Positions 1 through 3,784 of a stretch of DNA of 5,017 nucleotides are shown here, piece after piece. The notes beneath the pieces are model-generated. The model worked only from the letters and a program-made list of their open reading frames with translations. It ran no database searches and was not told the origin of the DNA. The position numbers were made by a program, and so were the translations under genes. Location: assembly GCA_029213105.1 (NCBI GenBank), contig JARGNS010000015.1, positions 2,081-7,097 on the forward strand, given 5' to 3'. The stretch comes from Planctomycetota bacterium. GTDB taxonomy: Bacteria > Planctomycetota > PLA2 > JAEUHO01. Every line of letters starts with the position of its first letter. Positions within the stretch are counted from its first letter, which is position 1.

Positions 1-1173
1 CCCCTTCTTCTTGTGGTCAGACTTTTTCTTCTCAGCCTCTGACTTGGCGGCGTCCGCCCTCGCGGCCTCTGCGCGCTCGCTCGCAGTAGGCTCCCACCCA
101 GCAGGATCAGGCATCTCTGAACCGACCGGGATGAGGGAGCTCCCCGCCTCAGGGTCAGTCGTGACCTTGCCGTCCTTGTCAATCTCCTGACTCACCTTGA
201 GCACAGTATCCAATGGGCAGGGCTTGCCATTCCTGAGGGTGATCTTGATCAGAAGCGTCCGCGGGAAGTGATCCTTCGAAGCCTTAGGCTGATCGACGGT
301 CCGCCACCTCTGCCGCGGAGGGCAGTCCTTGGCCTTCATCAACGTGTCGAATGATGGCATTTCACCACCTCTTGGAGCCTTACCCAGCCAGTGTTTCATC
401 CACGGGCCCGCATCAACCCATTCGGGAGTCTGGGTCGGCTTCCCATCGCCACCGTCCGGGCCCGCGGGCACGGGAATCTCAGCTAGACCGGCATCCCTGG
501 CCTTCCTGGTCAGCCTTACCGAGCGACCATTCCTCCGACCAGGAACATGGAACGTGCTGTTCGTCCGCTCTTCCCACAGAACATCGCACGGCGCGGGTTG
601 GTTCGACTCACCCGGCTTCCACGTCATTGTCGTGGCCAAGTGAATCAAGCTGTAGGCCAGATGCACCTGCCCCGGCTTGCCCTTGCCGAGGTCGAAGCTC
701 TCAATGGTCAGCCGGACGCGGGTGAACTTGCAGCAACACTTAGCCTTCTCTTCATCCGCCGGAGGATCGCCATCGTCGAGTTGCTCGTGGTCGTACTCTG
801 TATCCGGCTCGCCCTCCCCATCTTCATCTTCATCGTCAGATGCGTACTCGCGGAGCAAGCCGGTTCCAGGCTCAACCCCAGCGGTTCCAGGCTCAACCCC
901 AGCGGCTCCCGGGCGCGGCACCTCCGCTCCACTTGACGCCTCGAAGCCGCCGCCAAACGCCGACTCCAGTTCTGAGTGAAGAGAGCCTCTTGGCCACAAC
1001 TCTCCCGCTGATGCAAGCGAAGAGTGGTGGACGAGGTTCTCGACGACGGCGGCCCGCCAAAATGCCCCTATCCCCTCGCCGGGGTCGGAGGTCGCGCAGG
1101 CCCAGGCCAGTGCATGGGCTCGATCGTAGTGGGCAGATGAGTCCCCTTTGCATGCAGAGCAACACGGCGACAT
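1..1173 (-). CDS. Cysteine-containing, acidic/lysine-rich protein of unknown function (C-terminus cut by window edge)
   Basis: The minus strand is open from ATG at 1173 to base 1, giving 391 visible residues with no stop, so the C-terminus lies outside the window. The start is supported by AGGAG at 1180-1184, six bases upstream, and by an in-frame TAG at 1183-1185. Visible parts in order: an N-terminal cysteine cluster (C4, C5, C8, then C26); a Gly/Ala/Glu/Pro region with two copies of the heptapeptide GTAGVEP near residues 91-105; an acidic run DDEDED at 113-118; a KCCCK cluster at 145-149; a probable beta-rich core from about 150 to 345 containing CDVLWEERTN at 196-205; and a Glu/Ala/Lys-rich helical tail from about 365 that becomes nearly all Lys. 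There is no signal peptide. Codon choice is less GC-rich than in the other genes (AGA, CTA, ATA, TCA and ATT are used). The stretch around 196-205 weakly recalls a domain I associate with toxin or injection-system neighbourhoods; that is memory, unverified. Function unknown. Confidence 0.8.
   Translation of the reverse strand, partial: MSPCCSACKGDSSAHYDRAHALAWACATSDPGEGIGAFWRAAVVENLVHHSSLASAGELWPRGSLHSELESAFGGGFEASSGAEVPRPGAAGVEPGTAGVEPGTGLLREYASDDEDEDGEGEPDTEYDHEQLDDGDPPADEEKAKCCCKFTRVRLTIESFDLGKGKPGQVHLAYSLIHLATTMTWKPGESNQPAPCDVLWEERTNSTFHVPGRRNGRSVRLTRKARDAGLAEIPVPAGPDGGDGKPTQTPEWVDAGPWMKHWLGKAPRGGEMPSFDTLMKAKDCPPRQRWRTVDQPKASKDHFPRTLLIKITLRNGKPCPLDTVLKVSQEIDKDGKVTTDPEAGSSLIPVGSEMPDPAGWEPTASERAEAARADAAKSEAEKKKSDHKKKG
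862..903 (-). repeat. Two exact tandem copies of a 21-bp unit inside the left-end gene
   Basis: Bases 862-882 and 883-903 are identical 21-bp units, and a third degenerate start follows at 904. The unit is seven codons long, so copy-number change keeps the frame. In the protein it encodes repeats of a G-T-A-G-V-E-P type heptapeptide in a Gly/Pro-rich linker just before the acidic run. It was probably made by slippage or unequal exchange. Confidence 0.85.
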
Positions 1174-1179
1174 GTCGGT

Positions 1180-1184
1180 CTCCT
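1180..1184 (-). promoter_or_regulatory. Shine-Dalgarno site of the left-end gene
   Basis: On the minus strand AGGAG lies six bases before ATG at 1173. An in-frame stop (1183-1185) overlaps this box, so no longer in-frame start is possible. This fixes the N-terminus of the left-end protein. Confidence 0.75.
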
Positions 1185-1213
1185 AACCTAGATGGCCTGG
1201 GGCCGCGGGTCGA

Positions 1214-1558
1214 TCAGTACGGCCGCCAACTGGGCGCCATCATGAGGAAGTGCGCAGCGTCACTCGCCGCGGGCGTACCGCCAGCGAAGCTGTACTTGAA
1301 GCGCACGATCTCCTTCAGGCCGGTGAGGTCGACCTGGTCAGCGCCGACGCTGCTGAACGAGCCGAACGCGCCGCTCGCAGTCCAGGTGGTGTCGTCGGCG
1401 TTGCGGCTCTCGATGCCGATGAGGAACGACGTGGCGCCGCCGAGGACGAGCTGCGTCAGGTCGACGGAGAACGTGGCGGCCAAACCACCGCGGCCGAACT
1501 CCGGGCTGTAGTACGCGTTGCCGTCCAGATAGAAGACCGTGGTTCCGATGACAGCCAT
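1214..1558 (-). CDS. Small beta-rich protein of unknown function, possibly virion-like
   Basis: This encodes 114 residues. An in-frame ATG lies 12 codons further upstream, but GGAAGGAG at 1564-1571, five bases before ATG 1558, strongly favours the shorter start. There is no signal peptide, membrane helix or cysteine. The sequence is rich in Gly, Ser, Thr, Phe and aliphatic residues in short alternating stretches, which suggests a beta-sandwich: an N-terminal strand with FYLDGNAYY (9-17), GRGG at 22-25, FSVDLTQLVLGG (30-41), a GAFGSF region (63-68), VRFKYSF (85-91) and a C-terminus ending AHFLMMAPSWRPY (102-114). The overall look (beta-rich, 'VRFKY' then 'HF..MAPSW') recalls small structural or decoration proteins of large phages; this is an impression, not a family match. 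It lies 40 nt upstream of the left-end gene in the same direction and is probably co-transcribed with it. Confidence 0.75.
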   Translation of the reverse strand: MAVIGTTVFYLDGNAYYSPEFGRGGLAATFSVDLTQLVLGGATSFLIGIESRNADDTTWTASGAFGSFSSVGADQVDLTGLKEIVRFKYSFAGGTPAASDAAHFLMMAPSWRPY

Positions 1559-1563
1559 GAGGG

Positions 1564-1571
1564 CTCCTTCC
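1564..1571 (-). promoter_or_regulatory. Shine-Dalgarno site deciding the start of the 114-aa gene
   Basis: GGAAGGAG on the minus strand is placed five bases before ATG 1558. The upstream alternative ATG at 1594 would read through this site and has no comparable box in front of it. Confidence 0.75.
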
Positions 1572-1752
1572 GCGCCGAGACCAAGCCGGCGCAAGTCAAC
1601 AGTGGTGGTTCGGGTGGGCCGCGCCGCTCAGAAACACTCGAGCGCGGCCGCAATCTCAACGCACGCACCCTAGCCCGCCGCGGATCGCGCGATCAAGAGG
1701 CCGCCCGCCGAGGCGGGGACTGTAGGTCCGCGACCACCCCGGTACGCCTCGT

Positions 1753-1768
1753 CCGCGCGAGAGCGCGG
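1753..1768 (+). other. Perfect 6-bp GNRA-capped hairpin upstream of the tRNA
   Basis: CCGCGC (1753-1758) pairs fully with GCGCGG (1763-1768) around the loop GAGA, a GNRA tetraloop. No T-tract follows on either strand. It lies in the 254-nt divergent spacer (1559-1812), which also holds a 12-bp perfect palindrome GATCGCGCGATC (1683-1694) and a dyad CCCGC/GCGGG (1704-1717). The role is unknown: it could be a terminator-like element, a protein site, or a product of high GC. I see no gene in the spacer. Confidence 0.4.
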
Positions 1769-1787
1769 AACGATGGCCGGGCTCGCG

Positions 1788-1793
1788 TACGAT
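1788..1793 (+). promoter_or_regulatory. Candidate -10 box for the tRNA transcript
   Basis: TACGAT matches four of six positions of the sigma-70 -10 consensus and sits 19 bases before the tRNA 5' end, a sensible distance for a short-leader tRNA promoter. No recognisable -35 box lies 16-18 bases upstream, so support is weak. Confidence 0.25.
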
Positions 1794-1812
1794 GCGCACG
1801 CGTCTGACACCG

Positions 1813-1889
1813 GCCCCGGTAGCTCAGTTGGATAGAGCATCGGATTCCTAATCCGAAGGCCGCAGGTTCGAATCCTGCCCGGGGTACCA
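1813..1889 (+). tRNA. tRNA-Arg, anticodon CCU, with encoded CCA
   Basis: A complete cloverleaf can be drawn. The acceptor stem is GCCCCGG with CCGGGGT (one G-U pair at the end). The D arm is GCTC/GAGC, the anticodon stem TCGGA/TCCGA around loop TTCCTAA, the variable loop AGGCC, and the T arm GCAGG/CCTGC with loop TTCGAAT. The anticodon CCT is at 1847-1849 and reads AGG (Arg). The discriminator A at 1886 and the A in the D loop after GG agree with arginine identity. CCA at 1887-1889 is encoded. The lipoprotein gene begins 22 nt downstream, so the two may share a primary transcript. No duplicate of the 3' end is visible in the window, so there is no sign that an element inserted here. Confidence 0.97.
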
Positions 1890-1899
1890 GCGCCACCAC

Positions 1900-1907
1900 G
1901 GAGGAGG
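1900..1907 (+). promoter_or_regulatory. Strong Shine-Dalgarno site of the lipoprotein gene
   Basis: GGAGGAGG lies four bases before ATG 1912, in the 22-nt gap after the tRNA CCA end. It is a long anti-SD match at short spacing, and it fixes the start used for the lipoprotein. Confidence 0.75.
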
Positions 1908-1911
1908 CCCC

Positions 1912-2319
1912 ATGCCGCGACGGCTCACCTGGGCCCTGCCGCTCTACGCCCTGCTGCTGACCGCATGCCCGGCACCGTCACGCGAGATCCCCGGGCCCAA
2001 CACCCCCACCGCCGATCTGCAGCCCTCCCTCGACCGCTTCCAAACAGCGTGGAACACGGGCGCACGCGCGGACATCACCGCCTTCATGGCGCGTGACCTG
2101 CGCAAGCGCAAGAGCCAGCTCCTGCGCAAGCTGTTCCGGCGCCACGACTGGGAAGCCAAGCGCCCCGCCATCACGTTCGAGAGCCGCGACTCCGTCGTCG
2201 CGCATCAGGTGGCGATCTTCTGGACCCTCGAGGGCCAGGAGAAGGTGATGCAGACGGACTGGCAGTGGGAAGCGGACGCCTGGTGGCTCCTCGATCTCAA
2301 GCTGAGGATCCGCAAGTAG
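1912..2319 (+). CDS. Small lipoprotein with probable NTF2-like (SnoaL/DUF4440-type) domain
   Basis: This encodes 135 residues. The N-terminus is a lipoprotein signal: basic residues R3-R4, a hydrophobic stretch 5-18, and lipobox L-T-A-C with the lipidated cysteine at 19, so the mature protein should be anchored at the outer face of a membrane. A Pro-rich linker (20-32) follows. From about 36 the pattern fits a compact NTF2-like fold: a helix with FQTAWNTG (43-50), a very basic helical segment (61-84, with RKRK and FRR), then beta strands ITFESRD (87-93), VAHQVAIFWTLEG (96-108), KVMQTDWQWE (111-120) and AWWLLDLKLRIR (123-134). The strands are rich in Trp (104, 117, 119, 124, 125), as expected for a concave sheet around a pocket. 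The fold call is by pattern only, and no catalytic residues can be assigned. It is preceded directly by tRNA-Arg, and 128 nt separate it from the next gene. Confidence 0.8.
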   Translation: MPRRLTWALPLYALLLTACPAPSREIPGPNTPTADLQPSLDRFQTAWNTGARADITAFMARDLRKRKSQLLRKLFRRHDWEAKRPAITFESRDSVVAHQVAIFWTLEGQEKVMQTDWQWEADAWWLLDLKLRIRK

Positions 2320-2420
2320 TTAGGCGCGTCGACCCGATTCGCCTGGCGATTTCGGCCAACGGCGGAAGCCCGCGCTCGTAGGAATCCCAGACACGCGACG
2401 GAGGAACCGACCCTGCGCCG

Positions 2421-2437
2421 CGGCGACGTTCTCGCCG
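2421..2437 (+). other. Hairpin just before the membrane-protein pair
   Basis: CGGCGA (2421-2426) pairs with TCGCCG (2432-2437) around a five-base loop, ending ten bases before ATG 2448. The only SD-like bases for that start (GGGG at 2437-2440) abut the stem, and GGGGCCCC (2437-2444) is itself self-complementary, so initiation of the first membrane gene may be weak or structure-controlled. The 128-nt gap 2320-2447 shows no convincing promoter. Confidence 0.3.
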
Positions 2438-2447
2438 GGGCCCCATC

Positions 2448-2771
2448 ATGAAGCTGCCGCTACCGCATTCACGAGCGAGCATGGGTTGGTACTCGAGCAC
2501 GGCGCGCGCGCCGGCTCCCAAGATCTGGAAGCCGCGCGCATCCCGGCGCAGCAAGCGGCCCGCGCCGCCCCGACTCCAGAAGCTACGGCTGCGCAGCACG
2601 CGACGACGCACACGCACGACCACGCCCGTCATGACCTTCGTGGTCTGCGCGGTCGCCGTGGTCTTTCTCGCGTACCTTGGGTTCATGATCCTCGAGATGG
2701 GCATCGGCGATTTCGACCTCACCGAGCTCGGCAAGCGTGGCGCGCGCCTCGTCCGCGGGGCGGGTGACTGA
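2448..2771 (+). CDS. Small Arg-rich single-pass membrane protein, paralogue 1
   Basis: This encodes 107 residues and I do not recognise it. In order: a short leader (1-12); the motif G13-W14-Y15, then A23-P24-K25-I26-W27-K28-P29; an extremely basic stretch (about 14 Arg/Lys in residues 28-59, with PRLQ at 41-44 and STRRR at 50-54); a hydrophobic helix about 61-82; and a short C-terminal tail (83-107) with acidic then basic residues. The positive-inside rule predicts a cytoplasmic N-terminus and an external C-terminus. The start at 2448 is preferred over Met12 although its SD is poor, because the next gene aligns with it from Met1 without gaps. The next gene overlaps it by one base (TGATG), which implies coupled translation. 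Codon use is GC-rich. The reality of the gene rests largely on the paralogy. Confidence 0.7.
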   Translation: MKLPLPHSRASMGWYSSTARAPAPKIWKPRASRRSKRPAPPRLQKLRLRSTRRRTRTTTPVMTFVVCAVAVVFLAYLGFMILEMGIGDFDLTELGKRGARLVRGAGD

Positions 2772-3052
2772 TGCGCATCCCGACAGGCCCCAAGGATGGC
2801 AACAACGGCTACTACGGCGGCGTCGGCAGCAAGGCCGCGCCGAAGACCTGGACACCGGGCGGCAAGGCAAGGCCCCTCCCGCCGGCCAAACGCCGACGCA
2901 TCCCGCGTCTGCAGCTCAGGCGCACACGCCGCCCGCGCATGGAAGGCGATGAGCCGACGGTCAACCTCGCGCTGTTCCTCGTCGGCGGCATCTTCTGCGC
3001 AGGCCTCATCTACATCCTCGGGGGCCTGGTGCTCGAGCTGTTCCGCTCCTAG
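2771..3052 (+). CDS. Small Arg-rich single-pass membrane protein, paralogue 2
   Basis: This encodes 93 residues with the same architecture as its neighbour: MRIP start, G13-Y14-Y15, A23-P24-K25-T26-W27-T28-P29, a basic stretch (12 Arg/Lys in residues 28-59, with PRLQ at 45-48 and RTRR at 51-54), then a hydrophobic helix about 63-91 ending ELFRS. Unlike paralogue 1 it stops right after the helix. MEGDEPT (57-63) between the basic tail and the helix adds a few acidic residues. ATG overlaps the upstream TGA by one base, and the upstream bases GCGGGGCGGG are only weakly SD-like, so translational coupling is likely. Function unknown; the basic N-terminal tail should be cytoplasmic and could bind acidic lipid, nucleic acid or an acidic partner (inference). 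A strong hairpin follows at 3074. Confidence 0.75.
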   Translation: MRIPTGPKDGNNGYYGGVGSKAAPKTWTPGGKARPLPPAKRRRIPRLQLRRTRRPRMEGDEPTVNLALFLVGGIFCAGLIYILGGLVLELFRS

Positions 3053-3073
3053 GCGCTTCCCAGGCATGAGCAA

Positions 3074-3102
3074 CCCCGCCGCCGGACGAGCCGGCGACGG
3101 GG
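3074..3102. terminator. GC-rich hairpin between convergent genes, probable bidirectional terminator
   Basis: The 29-base element folds into CCCCG, one C/A mismatch, then CGCCGG, around a five-base loop closed by the complementary arm: 11 pairs and one mismatch. It sits between the converging ends at 3052 and 3131, where a terminator is expected. Neither strand has a T-tract after the stem, so it is not a textbook intrinsic terminator. Confidence 0.55.
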
Positions 3103-3130
3103 TCGAGTTCGAAACCGGGACACTCGTCGA

Positions 3131-3697
3131 CTAGACCGCGGCGCCTGCGGGACGCTCCCACTTCACGGGCTCGAAGGCGTCGTCGAGCGGCGTCTTCGCC
3201 ACATGGTTCGTGAAGTTGCTCATCGTCTTGAGGCCGACACCGAGGATGACCTCGAGCACCGTGCTGCGCGTGTAGCCAGCGTCGAGCAGCGCCTGGACGT
3301 CGCCGGCTTGGGCGAAGCCTCGTGCCTGCACGAGGCCGCGGGTGAAGGCCCGCAGCGCCTCGAGCTTCGCGTCGGCAAGCGGCATTCCGTCGCGCAACGC
3401 GGCGACGACGTCCCCCGGCACCTTCTGCATGCCGGAGATGGCCGTGTGCGCGGCCATGCAGTAGTCGCAGTCGTTCTCGAAGCTCACGGCAAGCAGCACG
3501 ATCTGGCGCTCGGTCGCACTGAGGGCGCTCTTGTCGAACACCTTGGCGAGCGTGGTGTAGCCCTCGAGCAGGGCCGGCGCGTCGGCCATGGTCGCGTAGA
3601 GGTTGGGTACGAAGCCCAGCGCCTGCTCGGCGCCGGCGAGGATGGGCTTGGCGCTCTCCGGCGCGGATTCAAGGGTGTGCAGCTGGAAGGACGTCAT
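3131..3697 (-). CDS. AhpD/carboxymuconolactone decarboxylase family protein (peroxidase-related)
   Basis: This encodes 188 residues, a usual length for AhpD-like, peroxidase-related members of the CMD family, which are all-helical cytoplasmic proteins that often reduce peroxides or exchange disulfides through a CxxC pair. The family signature is clear: an LGFVPN segment at 27-32, followed by an A..P.LLEGY pattern (40-47), then LSATERQIVLLAVS (59-72) leading into E74-N-D-C77-D-Y-C80-M-A-A-H84. C77 and C80 would be the redox cysteines and H84 part of the proton relay. The position usually held by Glu twelve residues before the first Cys is Gln65 here, with Glu63 and Glu74 nearby, so the relay may differ. 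The C-terminal half contains the family-like LEVILGVGLKTMSNFTNH stretch (148-165). AGGAG at 3708-3712 marks the start, with an unusual C7 tract in the spacer. The gene lies 87 nt downstream of the coiled-coil gene in the same direction. The physiological substrate cannot be told. Confidence 0.9.
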   Translation of the reverse strand: MTSFQLHTLESAPESAKPILAGAEQALGFVPNLYATMADAPALLEGYTTLAKVFDKSALSATERQIVLLAVSFENDCDYCMAAHTAISGMQKVPGDVVAALRDGMPLADAKLEALRAFTRGLVQARGFAQAGDVQALLDAGYTRSTVLEVILGVGLKTMSNFTNHVAKTPLDDAFEPVKWERPAGAAV

Positions 3698-3707
3698 CGG
3701 GGGGGCT

Positions 3708-3712
3708 CTCCT
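3708..3712 (-). promoter_or_regulatory. Shine-Dalgarno site of the CMD-family gene, with a C7 tract in the spacer
   Basis: AGGAG on the minus strand is ten bases before ATG 3697. The spacer contains seven consecutive C (plus-strand G at 3699-3705). The spacing is at the long end of the useful range, so a change of tract length would alter initiation efficiency. Confidence 0.6.
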
Positions 3713-3784
3713 GGCGCATCGGCGCGCCTGTGCAGAAGACGACGCCGAAGAGCGCGGCAGGTTTCAGCCCCGACGAACGACGGG

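Noticed and set aside
840..1511. 223-codon plus-strand open frame and other plus frames at 329-936
   Set aside because: They are antisense to the minus operon, whose frame is continuous, has SD-supported starts and sensible protein composition. The plus translations are Arg/Pro/Ser-rich noise.
1594..1599. TTGACT on the minus strand as a -35 box for the 114-aa gene
   Set aside because: No -10-like sequence follows at 16-18 bases; the region there is GGCGCG.
1637..1651. Adjacent CTCGAG and GCGGCCGC resembling a cloning linker (XhoI, NotI)
   Set aside because: Flanking bases show no other vector sequence, and these palindromes are common by chance in GC-rich DNA.
1862..1889. tRNA 3' end as an attachment site for the left block
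   Set aside because: The block lies on the 5' side of the tRNA, no second copy of the 3' end is visible in the window, and no integrase is present.
1693..1899. 68-codon minus-strand frame across the tRNA
   Set aside because: Its RAGFEPAAFG-type sequence is the familiar artefact produced by translating the antisense of a tRNA gene.
2297..3073. 258-codon minus-strand open frame
   Set aside because: It is antisense to the paralogous membrane pair. The plus frames have repeated motifs, transmembrane helices and a coupled junction; this frame has none and would run through the terminator.
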